From Rachicladosporium sp. CCFEE 5018 (Eukaryota; Ascomycota; Dothideomycetes; Cladosporiales; Cladosporiaceae), in the NCBI GenBank assembly GCA_002077045.2, contig KZ111141.1, positions 485,001 to 549,000 on the forward strand: a DNA stretch of 64,000 bases, given 5' to 3'. The notes under the pieces are model-generated. The model did not search any database and was not told where the DNA came from. It saw only the letters and a list, made by a program, of their open reading frames with translations. Made by a program: the position numbers and the translations under genes. This document shows positions 1 to 8,923 of the stretch, in pieces (positions within the stretch are counted from its first letter, which is position 1; every line of letters begins with the position of its first letter).

Positions 1-40
1 TATCGGACGTCTCGCTGTCAGAGTAGGCGACGAGTGCCAT
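1..40 (-). CDS. PRCC-family protein, 5' end only (left copy)
   Basis: The ATG is the complement of 38-40, and the first 13 codons (MALVAYSDSETSD) run left out of the window. They are identical to the start of the complete gene at 17185-18282. The start lies 223 bp from the ATG of the divergent AVO1/SIN1 gene, as in the right copy. Whether the rest of this copy exists to the left cannot be seen. Confidence 0.7.
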   Translation of the reverse strand, partial: MALVAYSDSETSD

Positions 41-263
41 AGCTGTGGACAGTGTACAGTCTCACTGTGTCAAGGCATTGCTGAGACCAACGAGATCTTG
101 AAGTTGATAGACTGACTCGCGCCCAGATCGTCACCTCTTATCGCAGCTCCACTTCCACACGCACCCCACACTACGTGCATTACCTACCACTCTCTTTGTG
201 CAACAACATCGCCATGTAGCAGCATCTGCCAGCTGGTCTGGTGGGCCATACACATTACTCACC

Positions 264-2795
264 ATGTCTCTCCTTCTCAATCAAGACTTCACGATCTACA
301 ATCTCCGCCTTGCCTATCTGAACACCAACCCAGACGGCGTCGCCGAACGCCTGATCACACTCCCGACCTCTGTACTCCATGAACCCGCCTTCCGCGCGGC
401 CGGCTGGCTTCCGGACACCGCAGCAATCAAACGGTGCTACAGCCCCCCAATCCCGACTACAGGAGCCGCAGACTACTTCTCCCGACCCACTCGACAAGCA
501 GCACTCGTGGATAGCCCAGAGGAAACACATGGCGGACTCGTGACAGGTCACAGAGGGAGCGAGGATACGATCAACGCAGGTGTATTGGGCGAGAAAGAGA
601 GAAGACGACGAAGGCAGAAGGAACGGGAGGGTGAAGAAGATGACTCTAGCGACTTGAGCGACGATAGCGAGGACGAGGACACGGCTGCGCAGAGTGTAAG
701 GTTTGCTAAGATGCCGGTCAGGAGGAGAGAGGGTAGCAGCCCGTCGATCAAGGAGAGAAAGCCTGAGAGACAGACCAGTGATCGCTTGGAGGTTGGTGGG
801 CCGGAGGTGAAAGTCATCAGTCCGAGTTTCAGGCAGCGGACTGATAGCCTGGGGAACGCGAGTAAGCCAATCACGGGGCGGCCAAGGAGAGACACGACTA
901 CCAGCTCGGAGATGTCGAGCGACAATGACATGCTGGACGTCTCCACTGCATTCAAGAGGAAACCGCCTTCACGAGCTGGAAGTCGGCCTGTCGATCGTAC
1001 AACGCCAATTACGGAAGAGGATCCCAATGATCCTGAGCTAGACGATGAGGAGGATGAAGAGGTTGCTGAAGCTAGTGACTTGAGTGACGAGTATGACGGA
1101 GACGACATTGCTGTGCCGTCACCTAATCTACTGGGTGGCCATGTAGCGACTACCTCGTCACCTCCACAGTATGACTTGAATGTGCCTCCTGCGATTACGC
1201 CTACACACTCTTCGCCTCGGAAGAATTCGAAAGATTCTCTTCCGAAACTGCCACGACTGCCATCTAACCGGCCGATGAGCACTGTGCCTCCTCGTAGCCT
1301 ACTGACCATAGGACTCAAGGGTGACAGCGGTACTGCGACAGACGAGAAGCCTTTTCAGAAACACGCCCAGCTATCTGGCAAGGGCGAAGCAAGTCCTCTA
1401 TGGATCAAGATCTACTACCCGTTCTCTGATAAGCCCTCGAAACCATTGGAAGTACCGATCCGTCGGACGCTGCCATCTGATGCTGGGCCACCCACAGTCA
1501 GCGACCTCATCGGGTTGGCTTTGTATCGCTATGAAGAGGAAGAGGGCAAGCCTGTTCTGAAGCCGATTGATCAGAAGATCAGACGCTGGGAACTGCGCAT
1601 GGTTGATGATGGCGAGGTGGAGATGGATTTTTCAGCTCTTGACCGAGCAAAGCTCGTCACAGACTTCACGAGCAACAACAACAGGCCACCTCAGCGAAGA
1701 GCAAGAGACAAGCCATGGGATGAGTTCGGTCTCGTGCGCGCGGATGGCGATGACGACGACGAAGCAGAGTCTATTGCACCTGCTCCAGCTTTGCCAATCC
1801 GAGGAGTGCCACCTCCAATACCTACCCCTACTCTACCCTCCGAGAGCATGCCACCTCCCGCAGCTCCCAGCCTCATCCCGAACCGCAACCCCATCACCGG
1901 TCCTTCATTCGCCTTGGCCAAAGCAGCGATTCGAAAAGACTCCACACTGCTCGACGCGCCGCAAGCGCCTACAGCAACCTCTACGCCCCGCACCGGCGCC
2001 CCAACGACAATCACGGTCCACTTCACCGATACTCAGTCCTTCCAATCCACCACTCTTCTCTTGCAAACAACAGCAGACACCTACATCGCCGAACTGTTCG
2101 ACATTGCATGCGCTAGGCTTCGTCTGGACAAGGCACTGTATGTGCTCAAAGTCCGCGGCACCCAGACAGTCGCGCCCTCAGACCGCACAGTCGAAGCGCT
2201 CGGCTCAGCCTTACACCTTGACCTCGTGCGCCGTCGCTTCGGGGGCGTCGGTATCTTCGAATTCGGCCTCTCCGGTAGTCCCGGCTCAAGCTCACCAAAC
2301 GCACCTCTCGAGCTTGTGCCCAACACTCCCCCAACAGCAAAAGAAGCCAAACGAAGGAAAGGCTTCGGCGTCCTGCAGCCGCAGCCCCAGTATCACCAAA
2401 CCCTACACGCCACTGCATCTCTCGCCAACCTCACTCTGGGTCCCACGTCCGGCGTTGGACATAGGTACAACGTCCTCCGCAAACTGCCCCTCTCGTTCTC
2501 CGGCTCGCATCCCCGCACCCTGGTCATCACGCCCGAGTTTCTGCAGATCTTACCCGGACCAGGTAATTCTGAGCCTGGGGAGCAGCCGGGTAAGGTGACG
2601 AATATCCATATGAGTAGTGTAGTTGGGGTGAAGTGCAGTAGGAAGCATCCCAAGGTTGTGAGGGTCCTTGTGTATCGGGAGAGGGAGACGAAGAGGTATG
2701 ATTTTGAGGCTGAGGGAAAGGAGGAGGCGGAGCGGATTGTGGAGGATGTAAGGCGTGGGGTGGGGATGGGAGAGGTGGGGAGGGATGATGAATGA
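264..2795 (+). CDS. avo1: TORC2 subunit AVO1/SIN1 (left copy)
   Basis: This 843-residue protein is identical to the one at 18506-21037. SIN1/AVO1 is the substrate-recruiting subunit of TOR complex 2 at the plasma membrane. The order of parts is a conserved N-terminus (MSLLLNQDFTIYNLRLAYL), a long acidic, Ser-rich disordered stretch, a CRIM domain at about residues 375-500 (SPLWIKIYYPFSDKPSKP onward), a Ras-binding-like domain at about 580-655 (ITVHFTDTQSF), and a PH domain at about 733-840 (RTLVITPEF to RYDFEAEGKEEAERIV). I start at the ATG at 264, in context accATG; the open frame extends 22 codons upstream but has no earlier ATG. No intron is needed. Known for the family: CRIM binds TORC2 substrates such as AGC kinases. 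If the duplication is an assembly artefact, this is the same gene as the right-hand copy. Confidence 0.9.
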   Translation: MSLLLNQDFTIYNLRLAYLNTNPDGVAERLITLPTSVLHEPAFRAAGWLPDTAAIKRCYSPPIPTTGAADYFSRPTRQAALVDSPEETHGGLVTGHRGSEDTINAGVLGEKERRRRRQKEREGEEDDSSDLSDDSEDEDTAAQSVRFAKMPVRRREGSSPSIKERKPERQTSDRLEVGGPEVKVISPSFRQRTDSLGNASKPITGRPRRDTTTSSEMSSDNDMLDVSTAFKRKPPSRAGSRPVDRTTPITEEDPNDPELDDEEDEEVAEASDLSDEYDGDDIAVPSPNLLGGHVATTSSPPQYDLNVPPAITPTHSSPRKNSKDSLPKLPRLPSNRPMSTVPPRSLLTIGLKGDSGTATDEKPFQKHAQLSGKGEASPLWIKIYYPFSDKPSKPLEVPIRRTLPSDAGPPTVSDLIGLALYRYEEEEGKPVLKPIDQKIRRWELRMVDDGEVEMDFSALDRAKLVTDFTSNNNRPPQRRARDKPWDEFGLVRADGDDDDEAESIAPAPALPIRGVPPPIPTPTLPSESMPPPAAPSLIPNRNPITGPSFALAKAAIRKDSTLLDAPQAPTATSTPRTGAPTTITVHFTDTQSFQSTTLLLQTTADTYIAELFDIACARLRLDKALYVLKVRGTQTVAPSDRTVEALGSALHLDLVRRRFGGVGIFEFGLSGSPGSSSPNAPLELVPNTPPTAKEAKRRKGFGVLQPQPQYHQTLHATASLANLTLGPTSGVGHRYNVLRKLPLSFSGSHPRTLVITPEFLQILPGPGNSEPGEQPGKVTNIHMSSVVGVKCSRKHPKVVRVLVYRERETKRYDFEAEGKEEAERIVEDVRRGVGMGEVGRDDE

Positions 2796-3232
2796 GCTTA
2801 CATGAAGTTCCATGAACGATATAACGGCAGGCGTCAAGGAGCACGTGACATGACCATCGTGGTTGCCATAGTGATCGTATCAACCCAAACCGGTTTAGCG
2901 CCGGCTGCTTTCCTGTTCCACCAGGCCAAAACACCCACCTCGAACTTGCGATACATCCATTGATATCCGGTGGCTACATCTTCCCTCTGGCAAACCTTTT
3001 CGCGCACGTTGTCAACGGTCGCTCACATACTATCATGACATAGTCGCGTACTCTTCGCTGCAACTCTCACTTCTCTACTACTGCGCTATCGCGTCTTGTT
3101 CTCAGGAAGGACAAGCGCGCATTCCACAACAAACCCGCTACCCGTGCATTTGGGCATACTGAGAGGCAATGGACACTGTATGAGACACCTCACCTCGAGT
3201 GTTCTGCTCACGTGCCGTACAATATACTCACA
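2796..3232. other. Intergenic AVO1-BUD4 (left copy)
   Basis: This 437-bp spacer contains the AVO1 3' end and the BUD4 promoter and leader, which has pyrimidine-rich tracts near 3060-3100. I see no coding unit. It is identical to 21038-21474. Confidence 0.5.
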
Positions 3233-4651
3233 ATGGTGCGCCAGGTTCAGCCATTGCGCATTAGCAAGACGACGCCGGGCTCGTCGCCAGAGAAGAAGAT
3301 GGCCGCGACTGCCAGGCCGCTGGCAGAGATCAGCTCGGGGTCGATGAGGAGGAACTCGCCTTCTTATAATCAGGCGACGAGGGTGAGTACCCTGCGAGCG
3401 CATCTTTATGCAGAGCAGAACTGATGCGCGCGTCCAGAAGATGATCGTCTCTCGCGAATCCTCGCCTTATGTGGAGAATGCGTCGCCTAACAGCACGAAG
3501 CCTTCCCCACGCGACTTCTGGTCACCACTCCATACGATGGCAACCGGGAAACTAGACGGAAACGATGCGCCCGATCGTTCGCCATCACCAGGACTATCAC
3601 CGAGGAGACGCGCAAGCATCGAGAAGCTGCAATCTGCCAGCCGAGTCAAGAACAGTAAGATATTCGCGCTGGAGTCAAAGGACGTCTACGATCCCGATAG
3701 CCTGCCTATTGTCGAGAGGCCCGTCGCGAACAGGCCCATGAGCCAGCAGTTCATTCAGAACAGCTTCACACGCTTTGATTCAATGAGGAAGGAGAACAGT
3801 CCTCTGCGCAAATCGGGACATGGGCACAAGCGCTCCGAGACCGAGATCAATGTGCCTATGCTCAGTCCCACCAAGCTCGCTATCGCGACTGCGCTCCCAC
3901 CATCCCCGGAGAAGCAGGGCTCTCCGTCTCCAACGAAGTCTGCCCTGCGCGCCAGCCAGTACGGACTGCAATCGCAAGACGTGACCGAGAACGACATCAG
4001 CGTCTGGGACGATGAGCGCTCGTCTACTCCACGCACGTTGCACCGTCACCACAAGAGCGTCACATTCCACGCCGATCCGCCCGAAGTCAACGAGTACGAG
4101 CAGCAGACACCCGAGCCCTCTGTCGCGGCTTCGAATGGCTCGCGTGAGGCTAGCTGGGATTCCGATGACGTCTATGATCAAGATGTGAGCTTTGAGCGCG
4201 GTAGCTCCGCCGAAGTTGGTGGAGACGACAGCTTTGACGAAGACTTGGAGAATGCGGATAAGACGCCCGTGGTACTGCCCGAACACTGGGCGAGGATGTC
4301 ACCTGAGGAGGCGCGCATGGATCTTGTTGATGACGAGGACGATGTGTTTGACAGCCCAGCAACACATTCTCAGCGACCCGTTCTTGGTCGATCCGAGAGC
4401 GTAACATCTGATGGCGAGGCGCGCCCACTACCGCCAATCCCTGGTGTTCCCTCTACTGCGCGCCGCAACTCTACGAGCCTGGCTGCGACTGCTGAGCGAG
4501 CATCTCTGGCCGTACACAGCCCGCCTTCGCCTCTCAAGCGTGCTTCTTGCAGCAAGGAGGAGATCCTGCAGATGACACGCAGCTCTTCGCTCACGCTACA
4601 GGACCGCTTGGAGCTTATGAGACCCGAGGCTCGTCGTGGAAGTGTCTCTGC
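3233..4651 (+). CDS. bud4: BUD4/anillin-like, N-terminal fragment (left copy)
   Basis: This is the same gene start as at 21475. Exon 1 is 3233-3382 (50 codons from MVRQVQPLRISK) and the intron is 3383-3437 (GTGAGT to CCAG, 55 bp, phase 0). Exon 2 begins at 3438 with KMIVSRESSPYVE and is open to the gap at 4652. Only the disordered, Ser/Pro-rich N-terminal part (about 454 residues) is present; the anillin-like and PH regions are absent. It differs from the right copy by one residue (Arg here, Cys there, from C4197/T22439) and one silent change. An open frame appears to continue through the N run into the DRS2 sequence, but that is a gap artefact and not a fusion. Confidence 0.85.
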
Positions 4652-4751
4652 NNNNNNNNNNNNNNNNNNNNNNNNNNNNNNNNNNNNNNNNNNNNNNNNN
4701 NNNNNNNNNNNNNNNNNNNNNNNNNNNNNNNNNNNNNNNNNNNNNNNNNNN
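4652..4751. other. Assembly gap, 100 N
   Basis: Exactly 100 N separate the left BUD4 fragment from the DRS2 body. A run of exactly 100 is the usual placeholder for unknown length, so distances across it, including the 18242-bp copy offset, are not real measurements. The N-terminal part of DRS2 is missing here. Confidence 0.98.
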
Positions 4752-4753
4752 GA

Positions 4754-7700
4754 GGCATGATTGGGAGGGTTAAGAACACGCTAGGCATGGGCCCGGAGTA
4801 CAGCGAGATGGACTTGCCTTTGACAGAGACACCGGCTGGAAGAGGGCACGCCCAGAGTGTAGGGACGGAGAGCTTGCCGCCGCGCAAACGGACAACGCCA
4901 GGCTCGAAGTTCAAGTTTGGCATCCCCGGACGAGGCAAAGTCGACCCTTCAACACTGGGACCGAGGATCATACATCTCAACAATCCACCTGCGAATGCGA
5001 CAAGCAAGTACGCCGACAACCATGTCAGCACGACAAAGTACAACATCGCTACGTTCCTGCCGAAGTTCTTGTTTGAGCAGTTCAGCAAGTACGCCAACTT
5101 GTTCTTCCTGTTCACTGCAATTCTGCAGCAGATCCCAAATCTCAGTCCGATGAATCGATGGACGACTGTTGTGCCGCTGGGCATAGTGCTTCTAGTTTCG
5201 GCTGCGAAGGAAATCATCGAGGACAATCGGCGGAGAAGTCAGGATGCGCAACTGAACCGATCGCCCACCAGAGTGCTGAGAGGGTCGAGATTTGAGGATG
5301 TAAAGTGGATCGATGTGCATGTTGGTGACATTCTGCGGGTGGAGTCGGAGGAGTCATTCCCGGCCGATATTGTACTACTCGCCTCGTCTGAGCCTGAAGG
5401 GTTGTGCTACATCGAAACTGCGAACCTCGACGGCGAGACGAATTTGAAGATCAAGCAAGGTATACCGGAGACCTGCAACCTCGTATCGTCAGCCGAGCTC
5501 GGAAGACTTGGTGGACGACTGCGCTCGGAGCAGCCGAACAGCTCACTGTACACGTACGAGGCGACTTTGACGATGCAGACTGGCGGTGGTGAGGAAGAAC
5601 TTCCACTACAGCCTGATCAGCTGCTCCTTCGAGGCGCTACACTGCGCAACACTCCCTGGATCCACGGTGTAGTAGTCTTCACAGGCCACGAGACGAAGCT
5701 AATGCGTAACGCGACCGCGACGCCCATCAAGCGTACTGCTGTCGAGCGCACAGTGAACATGCAGATTCTGATGCTCGGTGGTGTCCTTGTAGCACTGTCA
5801 GTCATCAGCTCGGTCGGCGACCTCGTCATCCGCAACACCAGCGGCGACAAGCTTTGGTACCTATTATATCCCTCTATCAACGGAGCGCAGCTCTTCTTCA
5901 GCGATATCTTCACGTACTGGATCTTGTACTCCAATCTGGTACCGATCTCGCTTTTCGTGACGGTCGAGATCATCAAGTACTATCAGGCGTTCCTGATCTC
6001 CTCGGATCTGGACATATATTGGGACAAGACTGACACGCCTGCCAATTGTCGGACATCTTCATTGGTGGAAGAGCTAGGGCAGGTCGAGTACATCTTCTCT
6101 GACAAGACTGGTACGCTCACATGTAATCAGATGGACTTTCGACAATGCTCGATTGGTGGCATCCAGTACGCGGAAGAAGTGCCTGAGGATCGTAAGATCA
6201 TCGGGGAAGACGATACTGGGACAGGTATCTATGACTTCAAGGGCATGGAGAAACATCGGCGTGGCGGGGAGAATGCTGCGCAAATCCATCACTTCAATAC
6301 TCTGCTATCGACATGCCACACCGTCATCCCGGAAATCAAGGCTGAGAAGCCAGGCGTCATCAAGTACCAGGCCGCTTCGCCCGATGAAGGCGCGCTAGTC
6401 GAGGGTGCTGTACTGCTTGGTTACAAGTTCGTTGCACGAAAGCCGAGATCCGTCACTATCGAACTAGAAGGGCAGAGGTACGAGTACGAGCTGCTTGCAG
6501 TATGCGAGTTCAACTCGACCAGGAAGCGGATGAGCACAATCTTCCGATGCCCTGATGGAAAGATCAGGTGCTACTGCAAGGGTGCCGATACCGTGATCCT
6601 CGAGCGCTTGGGTGTTCGAGATGACATCGTCGAGAAGACGCTCCTGCATCTCGAAGAGTACGCTGCCGAGGGGCTGCGAACTCTATGTCTGGCGATGCGC
6701 GAAGTGCCTGAGTCTGAGTTCCGCGAGTGGTGGGATGTGTATAATACTGCGCAGACCACCGTCTCCGGCAATCGAGCTGAAGAGCTTGACAAAGCTGCAG
6801 AGCTCATTGAGCATGACTTCACACTGCTTGGCGCTACGGCCATCGAAGACAAGCTACAGGATGGTGTTCCAGATACGATACACACGCTTCAGACCGCTGG
6901 CATCAAAGTCTGGGTCTTGACCGGTGATCGTCAGGAGACCGCGATCAACATCGGGATGTCTTGTAAGCTCATCTCGGAAGATATGACACTGCTCATTATC
7001 AATGAGGAGAATGCGTCGGCTACGAGAGCGAACATTGAGAAAAAGCTTGAGGCGATCCGGTCACAGCATGCGGGTGGCATTGAGATGGAAACGCTCGCGC
7101 TGGTGATTGACGGCAAGAGCTTGACGTACGCCTTGGAGAAAGACCTCGAGAAGCAATTCCTAGATCTTGCGGTCATGTGCAAAGCAGTCATCTGCTGTCG
7201 AGTATCGCCACTACAGAAGGCGCTCGTCGTCAAGCTCGTCAAGCGCCATCTCAAAGCCATCCTCCTTGCGATCGGCGATGGAGCGAACGACGTGTCAATG
7301 ATCCAAGCAGCCCACATCGGCATCGGCATTTCCGGTGTCGAAGGCCTGCAAGCTGCTCGCAGCGCCGACGTCAGCATAGCGCAGTTCAGATTCCTGCGCA
7401 AACTCCTGCTAGTCCATGGGTCCTGGTCCTACCAACGCATCAGCAAAGTGATTCTCTACTTCTACTACAAGAACACCGCCCTCTTCATCACCCAATTCTG
7501 GTACTCGTTCCAGAACGCCTTCTCCGGCCAAGTCATCTACGAGTCCTGGACGTTGAGTTTCTTCAACGTTATCTTCACGGCGCTCCCGCCATTCGTGATC
7601 GGGATTTTCGATCAATTCGTAAATGCTCGCTTACTCGACCGCTACCCGCAGCTCTACCAACTCAGCCAAAAAGGCGTCTTCTTCCAAACCCACAACTTCT

Positions 7701-8404
7701 GGTCCTGGGTCGGTAACGGCTTCTACCACAGCGTGCTCCTCTACTTCTTCTCCGAGCTCATCTGGCGCAACGATGGGATTCTTTCGGATGGCACAGTAGC
7801 GGGGCACTGGGTCTGGGGCACAGCGCTCTATACCGCTGGTCTTGTCACGGTCCTCGGAAAGGCAGCTCTCATCACTAATGTTTGGACGAAGTACCACGTT
7901 ATTGCCATCCCAGGGAGCCTGGGGATTTGGTTCATCTTCTTGCCACTATATGCGACTGTGGCGCCACGGCTGGGCTTTAGTACGGAGTATGCCGGGCTGT
8001 TATCGATTCTGCTGACGAGTCCGACGTTCTGGTTGATGGGGTGTATGGTTCTGCCGGCTCTGTGTCTGACTCGAGACTTTGCTTGGAAGTATGCGAAGAG
8101 AATGTACTATCCGCAGTCCTATCACCATGTGCAGGAGATACAGAAATATAATATCCAGGACTACCGGCCGAGGTACGCTGCTCTGCTTTACCTCTTTGTA
8201 CTACTGTCCTGTATACTGACGTTCGTGCGCAGGATGGAGCAATTCCAGAAAGCTATCCGGAAAGTGCGGCAAGTACAGCGTATGCGGAAGCAGCGCGGAT
8301 ACGCATTTTCACAGACGGATGAGAGTCAGGCGAGGGTGCTGCAGGCTTATGATACGACGAAGGAGAGAGGAAGGTACGGGGAGATGACGAGTAGTCGGAG
8401 ATGA
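4754..8404 (+). CDS. drs2: P4-ATPase phospholipid flippase, DRS2-like (5' truncated)
   Basis: This is a Golgi/endosomal aminophospholipid flippase of the Drs2 group. Visible parts are the first cytosolic helix and TM1-2 region (KYNIATFLPKFLFEQFSKYA), the actuator DGET at 5429-5440, the TM4 PISL motif, the phosphorylation motif DKTGTLT (Asp codon 6101-6103), the nucleotide-binding domain, the hinge GDGAND at 7274-7291, and the C-terminal transmembrane block. The tail carries RMRKQRGYAFSQ, which matches the regulatory tail motif of Drs2. The N-terminus lies in the gap. I infer an intron at 8173-8232 (GTACGC to GCGCAG, 60 bp, CTGAC branch). Removing it joins DYRPR directly to MEQFQKAIRK, the arrangement expected in fungal Drs2. 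Unspliced, it adds a false hydrophobic segment of about 20 residues. CDS: <4754-8172, 8233-8404. Confidence 0.93.
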   Translation, partial: GMIGRVKNTLGMGPEYSEMDLPLTETPAGRGHAQSVGTESLPPRKRTTPGSKFKFGIPGRGKVDPSTLGPRIIHLNNPPANATSKYADNHVSTTKYNIATFLPKFLFEQFSKYANLFFLFTAILQQIPNLSPMNRWTTVVPLGIVLLVSAAKEIIEDNRRRSQDAQLNRSPTRVLRGSRFEDVKWIDVHVGDILRVESEESFPADIVLLASSEPEGLCYIETANLDGETNLKIKQGIPETCNLVSSAELGRLGGRLRSEQPNSSLYTYEATLTMQTGGGEEELPLQPDQLLLRGATLRNTPWIHGVVVFTGHETKLMRNATATPIKRTAVERTVNMQILMLGGVLVALSVISSVGDLVIRNTSGDKLWYLLYPSINGAQLFFSDIFTYWILYSNLVPISLFVTVEIIKYYQAFLISSDLDIYWDKTDTPANCRTSSLVEELGQVEYIFSDKTGTLTCNQMDFRQCSIGGIQYAEEVPEDRKIIGEDDTGTGIYDFKGMEKHRRGGENAAQIHHFNTLLSTCHTVIPEIKAEKPGVIKYQAASPDEGALVEGAVLLGYKFVARKPRSVTIELEGQRYEYELLAVCEFNSTRKRMSTIFRCPDGKIRCYCKGADTVILERLGVRDDIVEKTLLHLEEYAAEGLRTLCLAMREVPESEFREWWDVYNTAQTTVSGNRAEELDKAAELIEHDFTLLGATAIEDKLQDGVPDTIHTLQTAGIKVWVLTGDRQETAINIGMSCKLISEDMTLLIINEENASATRANIEKKLEAIRSQHAGGIEMETLALVIDGKSLTYALEKDLEKQFLDLAVMCKAVICCRVSPLQKALVVKLVKRHLKAILLAIGDGANDVSMIQAAHIGIGISGVEGLQAARSADVSIAQFRFLRKLLLVHGSWSYQRISKVILYFYYKNTALFITQFWYSFQNAFSGQVIYESWTLSFFNVIFTALPPFVIGIFDQFVNARLLDRYPQLYQLSQKGVFFQTHNFWSWVGNGFYHSVLLYFFSELIWRNDGILSDGTVAGHWVWGTALYTAGLVTVLGKAALITNVWTKYHVIAIPGSLGIWFIFLPLYATVAPRLGFSTEYAGLLSILLTSPTFWLMGCMVLPALCLTRDFAWKYAKRMYYPQSYHHVQEIQKYNIQDYRPRYAALLYLFVLLSCILTFVRRMEQFQKAIRKVRQVQRMRKQRGYAFSQTDESQARVLQAYDTTKERGRYGEMTSSRR

Positions 8405-8923
8405 TCTGAGCCCCGAGAGCAAGGGCATGGAGTTTGGGAAAAGGGCGTACGCGCTCGTGGGTATGTAAAGTAACGGAAAGTACACTCCTTAAACTCGCTT
8501 TACCTTATGATCCAGGTCCTTGCATCTGCCTGAACCAGGGCGATGCACGCTTCAGGATTCGTTCGAGAGCTTCTCGTGTCAACAAGCTGCGTTGCTGACC
8601 TGCCTGATCTAGCTAGCTAGGTCCGATGTCATCCTGCAGCTAAGTCCGACATTCCGACACCGATCTCGAAGCTACACAGATCTCAAACATCATGGGCCGC
8701 CACCGTACCGATACATGATCTCTTGACCATGGACTGAGGTAGAGTATGCTGGCTGTATCTTTTGAGTGTGCCGACGATCGAAGTCACGACATTGACATTG
8801 ACAAGGCTCAAGTTTGACTACGTCTTCACTAAACCTTTGTTTTCCCAACCCACTTGAAGAGAAGTAACGCGTCCTAGAGAGATCTGAGCATTAGCCGGGG
8901 AACACCGCAGTCGATCTTCAGCG
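8405..8923. other. Intergenic, DRS2 to amidohydrolase
   Basis: This 519-bp stretch has no convincing coding potential on either strand. It must hold the DRS2 terminator region and the promoter of the amidohydrolase. I recognise no specific site. Confidence 0.4.

Larger units (their letters stand above)
1..4651. repeat. Left copy of a 4.65-kb near-identical duplication
   Basis: Bases 1-4651 match 18243-22893 at a constant offset of 18242. I found only two substitutions: C4197 against T22439 and A4214 against G22456. The copy is cut on the right by the N run that starts at 4652. On the left it reaches the window edge, so its true left end is unknown. It carries the PRCC start, the whole AVO1/SIN1 gene and the first 1.4 kb of BUD4. 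Because one end is exactly a scaffold gap, I read it as a probable redundant contig end or alternative haplotype, but the sequence alone cannot exclude a recent segmental duplication. Confidence 0.95.

Noticed and set aside
198..263. 22-codon N-terminal extension of AVO1
   Set aside because: It begins at GTG, not ATG; the first ATG at 264 has a good context and begins the conserved N-terminus.
548..1318. 256-codon frame antisense to AVO1 (and its copy at 18790-19560)
   Set aside because: It is the complement of the acidic, Ser-rich AVO1 stretch and reads as Ser runs; AVO1 has clear domains on the other strand.
1567..2598. 343-codon frame in +1 relative to AVO1 (and copy at 19809-20840)
   Set aside because: It overlaps the CRIM, Ras-binding and PH domain coding sequence in another frame and is Ser/Pro/Gln low complexity without a domain.
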